64,000 nucleotides of DNA from Hirsutella rhossiliensis (taxonomy: Eukaryota > Ascomycota > Sordariomycetes > Hypocreales > Ophiocordycipitaceae), in assembly GCF_020360975.1 (NCBI RefSeq), contig NW_025408675.1, positions 3,183,642-3,247,641 of the forward strand, in the 5' to 3' direction. This document shows, piece by piece, positions 49,605-62,091 of this stretch (position 1 is the first letter of the stretch; each line of letters begins with the position of its first letter). The notes beneath the pieces are model-generated. The model was given only the letters and a program-made list of their open reading frames with translations, made no database searches and was not told the origin of the DNA. A program made the position numbers and the translations under genes.

Positions 49605-49777
49605 GCGGCCGCTGTGGATGGCCTTTCAGCTCAACCGCCGTTTGAACTACAAGCCGAGCTTGGGCCATAGTCCAAGACATTCAAACATTCCGATTCCTCT
49701 CTTCAGATCGGAGGTCGAGAAAACTTGCCCTTTATCTACCCTCCCTAAGTCCTTCAAGCATTGTCCAACAGCGAGCC

Positions 49778-51066
49778 ATGTTGCTGCCACTGCTACTCCT
49801 CGGCCTGACGTCGAGCGTCGCCAACGCCGACATTGTCGTCTCGGTCAGCGACGTCAAGCCCCTGCCGCTCAAGACGGCCAGCACGGCGTCGACGGCGCTG
49901 CAGCTCTTCCAGCAAAGCTGCCCGGAGGAGATCCAACCCGTCGGCTCGGGCCCCCAGGCCAAGGTCATCGTCTCGTCCTACGCCGACTCGCCGCACGACC
50001 TGGCCATTGCCAACGGCAAGCTCTATGCCTCGTCCGACAGCCTGGTGCGAGGTGCCATTGACGCGTGGGCGCAGCACCAGAGCCTCGTGCTGCGGCCCGA
50101 CGTGGTCTGGTTCGAGATCCTGGCGCAGCTCAACCTATACATGACCAAGCACGCCGAGGAGCTCCGCCACCTGTTTGTCAACTTCCAGGGCCAGGAGGAG
50201 ATCGTGGTGCGCGAGTGGACATGGCAGGGCGTCATCGACGGCTTCAAGTCAGAGATCCAGAAGAGGGTCAAGACGCACTGGCTCGAGAACTGGATCACGC
50301 CAGGCTTTAGCACCAGCAATGCCAACGACAACACGACGGCCACGGTGCTCATGATGGGGCTCATGCAGCAGTACTTTAAGTTTACGGGCGGAATCATCTG
50401 CGGGCTGCCGTCGGTGACGCTGCTCGGCGAGAGGGACGACTGGGCGGCGCTGCTCGACAAGCTCGAGAATCTGCGCCTCTTTGGAGCCGAGCCGTCGCAG
50501 TACGCCAAGAACTTGCGGCCGATCCTGAACATGTTTGTCAAGACGTGGGACGAGCCCCAGAGCAAGCAGGTGCAGGCCTTCTGGAAGCAGATTGTGCGTG
50601 CCGACAAGGTCTTTACGTGCGGCACGGGCCCCATCGAGTACGACATCTCGGGCTGGATCACGGGCTTCATGCACTGGTCGTCCAACGGCGACGTACGCGT
50701 GCCGGCGGGCGTGCCGGCCGCCGAGGCGACACCACGCTCGACGGCATCACCTACCGCGCCAACCTCAACCAGCTGCCCGTCGGCTACGCCAAGGCGCCGC
50801 TCAAGCTGCTCGACTACCCGACGCCCGGCACCAGCAGCATGGCGTACGTGCTGGCGGGCAACATCGGCATCGCGCGCGCCGAGGTGGCGTCCAAGGCCGG
50901 CAGCCGCAGCAGGGGCGGCGTGCTGGCCCAGCCGCTCAGCGCCTGGTTCCTGTACGGGCCCGTCGACGTCAACGCGACCCAAACACAGTCGGATGTTGGG
51001 AGCCGGAGCGAGATCGACGGAATCTACAAGGGGCTCCGGACAAACTGCCCCAGGGGCGGTTACTGA
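49778..51066 (+). CDS. DUF4419 protein with signal peptide, one frame break
   Basis: Intronless, about 429 aa when one base is restored. The N-terminus MLLPLLLLGLTSSVANA is a signal peptide. The DUF4419 core is recognisable: RPDVVWFEILAQLNLYMTKHAEELRHLFV, then WTWQGVIDGFKSEIQ, LMMGLMQQYFKFTGGIICGLPSVTLLGERDDW, and later ISGWITGFMHWSSNGDV. At about 50725 one G seems lost from a GGG run, because the conserved DTTLDGITY resumes in the next frame and runs to a clean stop at 51066. DUF4419 has no established activity; it is common in basidiomycetes and ascomycetes. Secretion is inferred from the leader only. Upstream sequence has a TATA box at the expected distance. Confidence 0.85.
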
Positions 51067-51773
51067 AGAGGTTCCGAAGATGGGCTTTGATGGGACTCGG
51101 GAGACGAGTGAGGATGCAGACGGCGGCAGGCTTGCTCTGGCCGGGATCACATGTGGCATGCTTCACAGCCATGGAGAGATGTAGCGGAAGGAGAGGACGG
51201 GAAAAGTATTGCTATTCGGCTGTTGTTAAATCTCTATTCGGCGAATCTCCCTTTATTTGCCTTTTAGGTAATTAATACCTTCTATCACGAGATGCCTGGC
51301 ATTATTCATATATAAAGCCATGGACCAGGGCCATCAAATAAACTTCTTCTTCTTTACACCCTCAGCTCTAAATGAACGGTATACAGCCACTTGTTGGTTG
51401 AACAAACTTCAAGCGAGCCTCTTACGCCCTCTAGCCGAGGGTTACACCTCCCGAAAAGACGACGGAGGCGCCGAGCCACCTGCTCCCCGCCCCCCCCCAT
51501 TCCCTTCAACGCCCTTGATTGAAGCGTCTTTACTTAGCATATGCACGCAAACTGTTGTGCCAGCTCAAAGAGAGGGGCATGTCAGAGGGTTATGAAATAC
51601 GTCGCAGTTTGGCGATTGGAGGAGCTCGTCTCGACAGCTCATAAACCTTGCGCTAGCAAGAGGGACCTAGGAAGCTAAAAACACCCGGTGTGGAAGAAGG
51701 AAGAAGGAGCTGAACGGAGGTGTAGAGAGGAGGTAGGGAGAGAGGGAAGTAGAAGTGGCGATGGCTTCCTATA
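51067..51773. other. Spacer between the DUF4419 gene and the retroelement
   Basis: About 700 bp, AT-richer in its first half. No gene recognised. Confidence 0.4.
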
Positions 51774-51947
51774 TGTTACAGGGTCAGCACTGTTGCACAG
51801 GTGCTGGGCGTAATTGATGTAAATTGAGCTACAAAGAGTGTAAAGGGAGACGTGTCTACATCGCTCCTTTAGGAGTCGTGTCCGTGGCGCTCGCACGTGA
51901 CTAGTCTGGCCATGCCAGATCTACACATCGGGGCGTAGCCCCTTACA
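51774..51947 (-). repeat. Outer element LTR, left copy
   Basis: A 174 bp LTR. It matches 63842-64000 over its whole visible length except for a few mostly 1-2 bp indels and one clustered TA/AC-type difference. Confidence 0.88.
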
Positions 51948-52289
51948 TTAGCCCCCTACTCCTCTCTGGCGCTGGTGCCCTTTTTCCTGTTCCTGGTCCC
52001 CTCTACAACGATCGTAGGGCCGTCGTCTATAGGGTCTGGTGCCGTTACTATCGACGGGGCGTCGCCATTAGTCCTAGCCCGTAGTGGTCCGCGTATTCTC
52101 TTGCCCTGTATCTGCAGCTGTGGTTGTATTCCTTCGACTTGCCCTGGATTTGGGCCGGCTGTGCTTCCGTTGCCACTCGTCGGTGCTGGTATGGTCCATC
52201 GTTTTCGAGAGGCCGTATCTCTGTTCGTATTTAAGGCATCTGTCTGTCTGTTGTGTATGAGGTCCAGGTCGGGTCTTGCCAACCTTGAG

Positions 52290-53326
52290 CGCAAGGACTT
52301 CCCGCCTACGGCCGCGGCCGGTTCTCTTCCACCTAGCGCATAGTATTTCCTCTACTTGGTGAGCCTCCCGTCTACTTGGATAGATGGGGTTGAGCGTCTG
52401 TGCGTTGCTGACCAGGCATTGGGTCCGTCCCCGCTCTCCGGAGTTGGTCGACGTGGAACCTATTATAGCAGCCCCTCGGAGGTCTGCTAGTTCAACCGTG
52501 TGGGTCGAGTACCTTGCTTATCGTATACTTAGCGTGCAGCCAGTCGAACTTCTTCTTAGGTCGCTCTGACGCGTAGTTCCGTAAGTCAAGCCAAACCTTA
52601 TCGCCTACTTCGAAGCGTTCTGCCGCGTTCCGTCGTCTGTTAGCGAAGCGTTCTTGTTGCTGCGTAGCTGTCGCCATTGATGCTTGGCAGAGGTCCGTAA
52701 TCTGTTGTAGTTTGGTAACAAATTTCTTTGCCCTGGTTTCTGGCGAATGAGGATACTCTTCCGCATATGCTTCCGTAACGAGGGGAACTGGTGACTTCGG
52801 CTCATAGCCGTGTATAGCGAAGAATGGGGACATCCCTATAGAGGTATTGACCCGACCGTTTAACGCCATCTGAGCCGCGGGAACCCACTTATCCCAGTCG
52901 TTCTGGTTCTGGTTAATCACGGCGCGGAGGTATGCCTGTACTTCTTGGTTCATCCTCTCAGGGCCTCCGTCGGTTTGGGGGTGGTACGCCGTGCTTAGCT
53001 GCTGGTCGATCCCCAGTAACTTGCACATGTGCCTCCAAAAGCGGCCTGCCCAATTCGAGCCCCTATCGCTCGTTATAGCGTCGGGCCACCAGTGGTAGCG
53101 GGCGAAGCACCATAGAAAACGCTCTGCACATGCTTCCGCTTCCATCGTTGGCATCGGTTCGAGTATAACTTCCTTACTTAGCCGGTCCTGATAACCCAGA
53201 GCAGCGGTTACCGTTCGCAAGGGAGGTCCGTAATAAAGTCCATCTGTATCTGGCGGAAGAAGCGGTCCGGTACGGTAGCGGTCTAGTAGACCCTTTATGC
53301 TCGCGCCATATCTTCGTACACCAGAC
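52290..53326 (-). pseudogene. Outer element integrase core and C-terminal part
   Basis: It resumes after the inner element: first Asp in QIQMDFITDLP (near 53230), second in DAITSDRGSNW, and Glu in PQTDGGPERMNQEV complete a DDE integrase. A GPY/F-like region (VGDKVWLDLRNYASERP, KYTISKVL) follows. VEEILCARWKRTGRGRRREVL near 52290-52350 looks like the start of a degenerate chromodomain. Confidence 0.85.
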
Positions 53327-53456
53327 TATCACAGGGCAGACCTAGGATGCCAGGGAAGATCTATGTTGTGCTGAGGAGGGCAAACTACGGAGGTGGAACA
53401 GAGTCTAGACTAAGTACAGGGATGCACGTGACGGAACCCAGGTTGGTGCCGTGACA
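53327..53456 (-). repeat. Inner element 3' LTR
   Basis: A 130 bp direct repeat of 59700-59828, preceded on its left by CAGAC. Confidence 0.93.
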
Positions 53457-55196
53457 GTACCCCCTTCCCAAACGGCTGTTCGTCCTCGAACAGCCTAAAC
53501 GACTAAGAGCGGCCTGGGCACAAAGTATATAGTTGTGCCCTTTACTTCTTGCAGACCGGGGGCCTGGCTTGTTTGGGTGAACTCTATGAAAGTCGAGGAG
53601 TACTTGGTTATGTCCTTTGAGGTCTCTAGCCGGTTGCCAGGTAGGGTCATAGTGTTTCCACTTGACTAGGTAATGTAGGCCATCAACGTCTCTGCGGCTA
53701 TTTAGTAGCCCGTCAAATAGCCATTTTCGACTAGTTCTCCTGTCTCGTCATCGCGTTCTAGGACTCGTCCTCGGATGTTTTGACTCGGCCTCGTTGATAA
53801 CGTCTTGGCCGGGTAGACCATTTGCTTCTGGTTTCGGTCGTAGGGCGAGTTGTGGAACACAGGAAAGATCTTCATTCCTCGGGAGTTTAAGCAAGCATGA
53901 ACGAGGGTAGACTTTCAGAATTGGAATGGTCCTGCCCACTTGTCGTCTCCTTTCTTCATCGGCCGGTTTGTCTTCATATTCTTCGTGCTTACGTAGACTT
54001 CTTGACCTTCGGCGTACTGAGGAGCATCTTCTCGATTGAGGTTGGCGTTCTCCTCGTAGCGTCTGGCGGCTTGGTTGCAAGGGCTTTCAGCTGAGTGATA
54101 ATACGCTCAAAGCGGTCGGCGATGTTGTTTGCTTTGAGGAACTCTCGTCGTTGGGCTGCGGACTGGTTTGGCGGCAGTGGCTTGGTTGGTTCAGTGCCGA
54201 GTTTGGGGTGAAACCCATAGTTAGCGAAGAATGGTGATACTCCCGTGGTCTCAGATGTAACGTTGTTCGTGGCGAACTCGGCAAGAGGGAGCCAGTCGAC
54301 CAGTCGTCTTGGTGGAAGTTCATGAATGCTCTCAGATATTGTTCGATGCCTGCGTTGATCCGTTCCGTTTGTCCGTCTGTCTCTGGGTGGAAGGCGGAAG
54401 AATGGCGGAGTCGAACTCCTAGGCGGTCGGAGACTTGGCGCCAGAACTCGGAGATGAATTGGGAACCGCGGTCGGAGATGACATTGTCGGGTGTGCCATG
54501 GAGGCAATAGACTCGGCTGATAAAGACAGAGGCTAGTTCTTCGGCTGTTAGGCCTACAACTGGGATGAAATGGCGCATCTTTGTCAATCGGCACACAACA
54601 ACGAGGACATGCTGGTATGTTTTGCCATGGCGCTCGCATTCTGGCAGGGGCGTGATGTAGTCAATGGATATATCTGACCAAGCTTGGAATGGCACTTGCA
54701 GTGGTTGGAGGAATCCTGGGGGTGCCGACCTTGAGGCTTTGACCCGATCACACAGCTCGCAGGCTTTAACATATTCCTCGATGTCTCGGGTTATGCGTGG
54801 CCACCAGTAAGTTCGGCTAACCAAATCGATTGTCTTTATCCGCCCGGGGTGTCCTGCAGGGCCTGTGGAGTGCGTACGGTAAATAACCTGGGTCTTTAGT
54901 TCCTGATCGTTGGGTGGTATGAAGAGCTTCTCGCGGTAGTATATGCGATTCCCAATGACAGAGCAGTCTGCCATTGCTACGCGAAGTTCCTTTCGCCATT
55001 TCTTGGGCCAGCGGCGGTGGGTTGATGCGTCTCTCAGGGCCGTCAGCATGTCTTGGGCCATCTCTGAATTTTCGTAGGCTCTATCGACCAGTTCATCGAT
55101 GGGTTTGTCCATGGCTGGCATGATAACGTCTATCGGGGCGGCAGCGAGGTCGAATTTTGACTTCTCGAGGCAGTTCAGCCAGGGCCTCTGGGTCAA
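53457..55196 (-). pseudogene. Inner element integrase and chromodomain
   Basis: HHCC module (HSTGPAGHPGRIKT, CELCDRVK) and DDE core ([36 protein letters not shown]). A frame shift near 54290 is followed by a GPY/F-like segment. Near 53600-53680 a chromodomain C-terminal part reads YLVKWKHYDPTWQPARDLKGH. The chromodomain identifies the element as a chromovirus; such domains guide integration to marked chromatin. Confidence 0.88.
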
Positions 55197-56929
55197 AGAT
55201 GTGTTCTGGCAGAATGGTCCGTTGGCGGTTCTTAATGCGGTCGTCGTTTGTGTCTGCGCGCTTGGGTTGGTCTTCTGGCTTTCGACTTAGCGCATCTGGA
55301 CGGACGGCTTTGGTGCCTGGTCGATAAACAATACGGAAGTTGAAGCCTGACAGGAACTCGGACCAGCGGACTTGTCGTTGGTTTAGAGCCTTGGTTGTTG
55401 TGAAATATTCAAGGTTCTTATGGTCCGTGATGACTTCGAAGGGTTCTTGGGTCCCTTGAAGCTCAGGCCTCCATTCTTCCAGAGCCTTAATGATCGCCAG
55501 TAGTTCCTTGTCGTAGATCTCGTAGTTGCATTCCTGGGCCGAGTGTTTTGACGAGAAGTAGGCTACAGGTCGCAGTACGCCTTCATCATCATACTGGGAC
55601 AAGACTCCTCCAGACGCCCAGTCCGAGGCGTCTGTTTCAAGTACAGATTTTCCTATTATAGTCATATAAGGCTAGAACCGGTGCTACGGAGAATGCGGCT
55701 TTCAGTCGGTCAAAGGCGGTTTGGTGTTCTACCTCCAGGACCAGATTGTGCTCTTCTTCAGGAGGTCATTTAATGGCCGGGTGATCTTGGAGAAGTCACG
55801 GATAAAGCGGCGATAAAAGTTTGCAAAGCCGAGGAATCTTTGTAAGTCGCGGAGTGCTGTTGGTGGCTTCCAGTTGAGGATTGTAGAGACCTTGTCGGGG
55901 TCCATCTCGACACCTCCAGGCGTAACGATCAGCCCAAGGTATTTCGTCCTAGTTGTTTCGAATTCGCATTTGTCGATATCAATCTGGAGGCCTGCATCGC
56001 GAAGTCGTGTGACTACCTCGCGGACGTGTTCCCTATGTTGCTTCTTATCTGTTGAATATATCAAGATATCGTCAAGGTAGGCGGTGCAGAACTTATCCAG
56101 AAGGTCGAATAAGGTATGGTTGATGTAGTTCTGGAAGGTTGCTGGGGCGTTGCAGAGGCCGAACGGCATAACCAATGTTTCAAACAAGCCAAACCGTGTG
56201 ATAAAGGCTGTTTTCCATATATCTCCTCGGCGATGCGGATTTTGTTAAATGCGGCGATAATGTCTAGTTTCGTATAGACTTTGGCGTTGCATAGGGCATC
56301 TAGAGTCTCACGGATCAAAGGCAGTGGGTAGCGGTTCTTTATGGTGATGTTGTTAAGACCGCGGTAGTCCTGGCAGATCGGACACCACCTCCTGGCTTCG
56401 CGGCAAGGAGTAGTGGTGCTGCACAGCAGGCTCAGGACTCCCGTATGAACCCTTTAGACAGGTTATCATCCAGCCATTTCCGTATGACTTTGAGTTCCTG
56501 TGGTTCATTGGGCGTGTCTTTTGGTACGGAGGTTCTTTTCCAGTCAGAGCTCTATCTTATGGTCCCATGAGCGCTGCGGGGAAGTTTGTCTGCGAGCTTA
56601 GGTAGGAACACATCGTAGAGGTCGCGGAGCCATATCGGGAGCTTCTTCAAGACGTCATCCGCTGTTCGCTCCGGCTTGCCTTTCATGAACTTTTCGATAT
56701 CGGCATCTGTGATCTTGGCTAGGCGGGCTGGTGAGTAGCATTCGTCAACAAAGTCGTGCAATTCATTAGGAAAGAGCTGTCTTGCTTCCTTCCAGCTGAA
56801 GTCCATGTTTTTGCTGCTTATACCAAGGACTACCATTTTATAATATTCCTCTGGGAGGTCAGGTAGGCGGTATTTCATCTGCTGGCGACTACTATCCAGT
56901 CGATCAAGCTCATCCCATGTCATTTTCAT
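55093..56929 (-). pseudogene. Inner element reverse transcriptase and RNase H
   Basis: The pre-RT segment has LYDVFLPKLADKLP. The RT contains [38 protein letters not shown] and the catalytic YLDD box ([12 protein letters not shown]). RNase H starts [17 protein letters not shown], with [13 protein letters not shown] and [11 protein letters not shown], and runs to [19 protein letters not shown]. The frame is broken near 56190, 56330 and 55680. Confidence 0.9.
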
Positions 56930-57469
56930 CGCCTCAACGGTTGGGTCGCGGCAGAATGGACGAAGTTTGTAGCGTTTGTAAGCCGTATGTTCGATAGGTC
57001 TGGTCGGTCTGATGGTTCTAGGGCGGTGTCGCGAGATGGGTTTGGAAGTGGCACGCTGAGTGGAGGTAGCGGAGGTCTTGGTGGTGGCTTCTTTGTATGA
57101 CGGCTGCCAGCAGTCATACGAGGGGCTGGTTTAGTTCTCGGCTGATTGGGGATCATCTGGGCTCGGCACTCGGGGCCTTGGTGATTCTTCGGGTTGCAGG
57201 TACGGTAGTGATTTGCGCCTGGGGTCAGCGTTGCTTTAAATGTCATAACCGGAGCATCTTCGCCAGCGTTGGAACAGTCGTTACTATCATTCTCTAAGTC
57301 TTCAACTGTTGGAGGCTGATAGAATGAGACTCGTCGCGCTGGCTTGCTAGATATTGGCGTTGCTTCAAATGTCATGACAGGGCATCTTCGCTAGTGTTTG
57401 AGCAGTTGCTAGTATCGTCCTCTGAGTCGTCGACCGTTGAGGACTGATGTGTGAGTGCTGGAGCAGTTG

Positions 57470-58365
57470 CTATGGTCGTCCTCTGAATCTTCGACAATTG
57501 GAGCTGGTAGGACAAGGCTCGTCGGACTGGTTTGCCAGGGTTGGTAGGTCGAACGAGACTCGTCGGGCTGGTTCACCCGGGATTGGTAGGTCGTGGTAGT
57601 TGCCGGGCGGGTCGGGCAGCACCGGTGCAGATGCGTTCTGAACTCCTTGGGGGCAACAAAAGTTGTGACAGTATGGGGATGTGAATGTCAGGGACATACT
57701 GGACCAGTCGATGCTTGGGTTGTGGCGTTGCAGCCAGGGGAGTCCAAGGATGATAGGGGTGTCCGGGGAGAGGTCTGTAACAAAGAATAGGCAGAGCTCA
57801 TTGTGCAATCCTATCAATATTGGTGCAATGAAGTATTCCGATATTGAGCCAGCCGGTTTCCCGTCGGCGAGGAGGAGGGCTCGTTTGTGGGCGTTGGTTG
57901 GGTTACGATATTCCGGGTCTTGACAAAGCTACGGTCCGCAAATGCCCGTGCAGAGCATCCGCTATCAATAAGGCTCGTCACCTCAATGGGGTCGGTATGC
58001 GCGGGGACTAAGGTAGCTTGAATGAGTAGAGATTTGCTGTCTATTGACCTAAGTCTGATAGGTTTGTGGCTCGAGAGACAGCGACGTATCCATTCCGGCA
58101 TCCTTGGTTCCTTCGTTGACCTCCGTCCGCGGCTCTGGGCGGAGGTTATTCTTTCCCAGTGCTCAAGTGAGGCTGGGGTGTTGACAGAGGAGTGGGTTGG
58201 TGTAGTCCTTGTTTCCTCGTCTGCTATAATATAGCCTTGTTCGAGGATCGCAGTCTTGGAAAGGCTGGGGATACGCAGGAATTGGGGCTGGTGGGTTGTG
58301 TTGTTGGCTGGCTTGGTAATTGTAGGGGCGGTGGTTTTGTCCAGGTGTCCCATCCCATTCTCCAC
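57470..58365 (-). pseudogene. Inner element aspartic protease
   Basis: The catalytic motif appears as TSLIDSGCSARAF; in retropepsins D-S/T-G is followed by A/S. The flap/C-terminal strand reads DTPIILGLPWLQRHNPSIDW. The two halves are in different frames. Confidence 0.8.
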
Positions 58366-59695
58366 TGCCCATAGCTAGTTTTATATGTTCCAAAGGCCTG
58401 GTTGCGTTGCGTTGCTTCTTTCATCACAATCGCTTTTAAAGTGGCCGGGCTTTTGCAGTACAAACAGAGGTTATTATTAGAGTCCTCCTCGTAGGTCTAG
58501 CGGCGCGTAGCGTCAAAACCATCGGGTCGCCAGCGTCAGCCTGTTGGCGTTGTTGGAATTGCTGGTGTGTTTGGCCTTGGTAGGGTCGACTACCTAGACG
58601 TCCTGAGCGCAGTTTGTCCTGGTGGTCCTTGGCCAACAGGTTATCGTAGATCGTCTGGTACATTTACACCACTCAGAGAGTTGTCTCTAGCAGGGCGGAC
58701 AAGCTGGTGCGTCATTTCGTTGGCGAGTTCCTGAGAGACCTTGAGCTGCAAGGACTCAACTTTCTGGGTCTCAGTCTTTCCACACTCCTCGGCCAGGGCG
58801 GCAAAGTCAGCGATGAAGTTTTGGAAGGGTTTCTTGCCCATCAAAAGGTTATCAAAGGCTTGTGAAGCCGAAAGTGTCAGATCAAGCGTTTCATACTGTT
58901 TGTTCATCTCCGCCAGGCAGTCGGTATGGGTTTGCCATGGCCATATGGCTTAGTTTTCCTCATGTTCAATAATGAAATCGAATTTCTTGCGGTAGAGCTT
59001 CGAGGCCGATCCTCCAAGCAGGCCAGCGATGTGTTGGATTCTGATAAAATCGGTGACAAAAACTCTTATCCACAGCAAAAGTTCGGAGCACGAGAGCGCC
59101 AGTTGACATATTGCTGTTGGCGTTTCTTAACATCCTTCTCATCGCCTTCAAATGGGTTGGGGTTTGGCATCATTCGACGGGGCGTGACTCAGGGCGCAAT
59201 TCTGTTGGTCTGGCGCTCAGCAGAGTTCTTAGTTCATCGGCGAGGGTGACAAAGTCTTGGGTCAGGGTGTTCCTTGGGCTTGGGCGAGGTGTGTTTCTAA
59301 TTCCGCGATTCGTCTCTCTAGATTGGCGTTTTGGTTGATGAAGTGGTCCATTGCGCTCTCGGCCGCGCGGCAGAGAGCTTCGACCTGGTTCTTGTACATG
59401 TCGTCTGTTGGGTCTTGGAGCATAGAGGCGAGGCTGGAGCAGTCACAGCTTGGACCCGGTGAAGGGCAGCTGCGATGTTTGGGAAGGTATCATGAATAGC
59501 GTCGGCGAGGTTGCGCCCGCCTGGTTCTGGGGATTCATCATGGTCTTGGCAGGGCGGGAAAAATTCCAGTGATCGAGGTAGGGCTGGGCCGCTCGCGGCG
59601 TGGTGATCTCGTTGCGTGGGACTTGGGGTGTCGAATGGGAAAACTCTGGTTAGGTGTACAATCGGGATGGCGGCGCAGCCGATAGTAGACAGCAC
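58163..59695 (-). pseudogene. Inner element gag
   Basis: A coiled-coil N-terminal region (MYKNQVEALCRAAESAMDHF and the following heptad-rich stretch) near 59280-59400. The capsid region YETLDLTLSASQAFDNLL and FIADFAALAEECG lies at about 58780-58900. A CCHC knuckle near 58440-58470 is intact only if one G is added (CxYCKSPGHFKSDC). Several frame shifts are present. Confidence 0.8.
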
Positions 59696-59699
59696 AAAC

Positions 59700-59828
59700 T
59701 ATCACGGGGCAGACCTAGGATGCCAGGAAGATCTATGTTGTGCTGTGAGGAGCAAACTACGGAGGTGGAACAGAGTCTAGACTAAGTACAGGGATGCACG
59801 TGACGGAACCCAGGTTGGTGCCGTGACA
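59700..59828 (-). repeat. Inner element 5' LTR
   Basis: A 129 bp direct repeat of 53327-53456, followed on its right by CAGAC. Confidence 0.93.
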
Positions 59829-59833
59829 CAGAC

Positions 59834-60085
59834 ATCGCAGTTACGCAAGAAACGTCGGATATGCTGTTGCATTAGCGGCCAGTAGAAGTCCCTGGATACG
59901 GCTTCTATCGTCCCTTCCCGTCCCGGGTGGCCTACTACATGGGAGTCATGAACCTTCTGGATTAAGGAGCCCCGTAATTCGTTTAGCGACTCCTGCTCTA
60001 GCGGTGCTGCCTTGGCTGCTGCTTCTGTCGTGATCGGTGCGCCTGGCACCCATAAGCCACGTAGTCGTGGTGCCCCGAGGATCAA
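59834..60085 (-). pseudogene. Outer element integrase, N-terminal HHCC part
   Basis: The zinc-binding HHCC module is seen as HDSHVVGHPG then FLRNCDVC. Coding sequence is cut after CDV by the inner element at the CAGAC target site. Confidence 0.85.
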
Positions 60086-60109
60086 TAAAGCACTCGGCGA
60101 CTTGTACCT

Positions 60110-62091
60110 TCAGCTTAAGCTTGGGGTCGAGGACCGAGATCCGTTTCGTACCGCGTTATAAACGCTTGTAAAGACTGGATCCTGGTTTGCCGTTTGCTGC
60201 CATAATTGTTGTAGCTCTGGGTCGTGGAAAACCGTGTGTTCTTCTTCGCCTTCTCCCGCTTGAGTCGACGTTACTCCGACGTAGGTACGTAGGGCTGCTT
60301 CTGGAATAAGCTGCATATCTCGTGCTTCGTGATCCGCTTCGTTTGGTCGGTCCTGTTCGCGGCGAGAGGCGCGTCTGGCACCACTGCTTCCCGTCCCGGA
60401 CGGTACTGGAGCTGGAAGTTAAAACGCGAGATATTCAGCCCAACGTGCCTGCCTTTCCGAGAGCTGTTGGCGCGTCATGAAATACTCGAGGTTCTTATGG
60501 TCGGTAAGGATAACGAAGTTATCACAGCTTCGTAGCTCGGCTGACCATTGTTCGAGACAACGAATAATAGCGAGCATTTCCTTATCATGGATTGGGTAGT
60601 TGCGCTCAGCCGGTGATAGCTTCTGCGAGTGGAACGCTACTGGCTTGCGTTGTCCGTCGACTTCCTGCGTAAGTGTGCCCAAGCGCCCAGCCGCTACAGT
60701 CTGCTTCTACGAAGGTGGGCCTCCCGAAACCCCATTGAGAAAAAATAGGGCGTTCGTAAATAGCGTCTTTAGTGTCTGGAACGCCATATCGTGCTCGTCC
60801 GTCCACTTGAACTTAGTCCCCTTTCCTGTTAGTGCTGTTAGGGGTGCAGTTATTTCCGAGGCTTGCGGTATAAATATCCGGTAGTAGTTAACGAATCCTA
60901 GAAAACTGCGCACCCTTCTGGGTAACGGGACTGCCCACTCGACTATTGCTCGTATCTTGTCGGGATCTGCCTGAATGCCAATTCCTGCGTGAATAATGAA
61001 TCCTAGGTACTTAATCCGCTTGACTCCAAATTCGCATTTCTCCGGGTCTAGGTGTAGTCCATGCTCGGCGAGGCGTTCTAAAACTAACCGTACCTTCCGG
61101 AAATGGTCTTCTCTGCTCCCGCTCGAATAGATAAGTATATCGTCCATATAAGCAGAGGCGAACTCGTCGAGGTAGTCTCGTAGGATACCGTTAATATACC
61201 GCTGGAAGGTTGCTGGCGCGCCACTTAGCCCGAACAGTGTAACCATCCATTCGAAGAGACCGTACCGGGTGCTGAACGCTGTCTTCCACTCGTCTCCTTC
61301 TGCAACCCGTACTTTATGGAACGCTTGTACCACGTCGACCTTAGTGAACCACTTCGCATCTTTTAGGTTGCGAAGTGTCCCTATTAGAGGAAGGGTAACG
61401 GTCCGACTTAGTGATTGCGTTCAACGCTCTGTAGTCACAACAGAATCGCAGCCCGCCACCTGGTTTCCTCACAAACAGGACTGGAGCTGCTTTCTGAACT
61501 GCTTGCACGGATAAATCCTTTATCCACTAGGTCTCGTAGAGTCTTCTTAAGAACCAGGAGTTCCTCTCGTGACATACCGTATAGTGCTCCATACGGTAGT
61601 GGTAACTGCTGGCCATTCGGGTCCTCCTTGATTCTGATTTCGTGGTCTATGCCTGGCTTATGATTCAGCTTATCAGCTTCCTTCTTCATAAATAGAGGCA
61701 GTAAATCGTGGAACCGCTGGGGTATCGTTCGGCGTAGCTCTGCTTCTGACATGGGTTTCTTTGGTGATAACGCCCTTTCGATATCCTTCATGCTGATAGC
61801 GAAAATCGCCGTGGCAGCTGCCTCTCTTCCTTCCTGCTTGCGGATCCTTTCAAAGTAACCCACAAAGGTACTGGCTGAGTACGTGCTTTGCTTCTTCGAA
61901 CTCCTTGGCTTTCGCAGAATATTCTCCTTCCGGTGATCTACCCAGTCTTGTGTAGGTTCATGCCATAGTCGTTTCTCGTGGGGCACTGAGTACGACTTTG
62001 TGTGGCATAACCAGGGTTTCCTAGGATTGGGGAATTCCAATCGGGGCACCACGTAGGCACAGATCGTCTGTATGTGGCCGTTGACCTCCAT
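60110..62091 (-). pseudogene. Outer element reverse transcriptase and RNase H
   Basis: Pre-RT segment with [14 protein letters not shown] motif, then RT palm GLFEWMVTLFGLSGAPATFQRYIN and the catalytic YMDD box (SAYMDDILIYSS) near 61140. RNase H follows with KEMLAIIRCLEQW and [11 protein letters not shown]. Frame changes occur near 61420, 60700 and 60420. Confidence 0.85.

Larger units (their letters stand above)
45843..49777. other. Gene-poor interval of about 3.9 kb
   Basis: Long but unconvincing frames at 46116-46931 (minus) and 48211-49089 (plus) are Arg/Ser/His-rich without domains. The only ORF with a hint of structure is the small one at 47074. The right end is the DUF4419 promoter. 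Confidence 0.45.
53327..59828 (-). mobile_element. Inner Ty3/Gypsy chromovirus, complete, with CAGAC target-site duplication
   Basis: A 6.5 kb element inserted into the outer integrase gene in the same orientation. The LTRs of 129-130 bp (53327-53456 and 59700-59828) begin TGTCAC and end GTGATA in element orientation. The 5 bp CAGAC lies on both sides (53322-53326 and 59829-59833) as target-site duplication. A purine tract GGGAAGGGGG adjoins the 3' LTR. Order: gag, protease, RT, RNase H, integrase, chromodomain. LTR copies differ by one substitution and a few small indels, so insertion was recent or copies were homogenised. Frames are broken by small indels, at least one of which (zinc knuckle) resembles the suspected assembly losses. 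Confidence 0.93.

Noticed and set aside
50023..51159. 378-codon minus-strand ORF over the DUF4419 gene
   Set aside because: Antisense shadow; translation has no domain, while the plus strand has a signal peptide and DUF4419 motifs.
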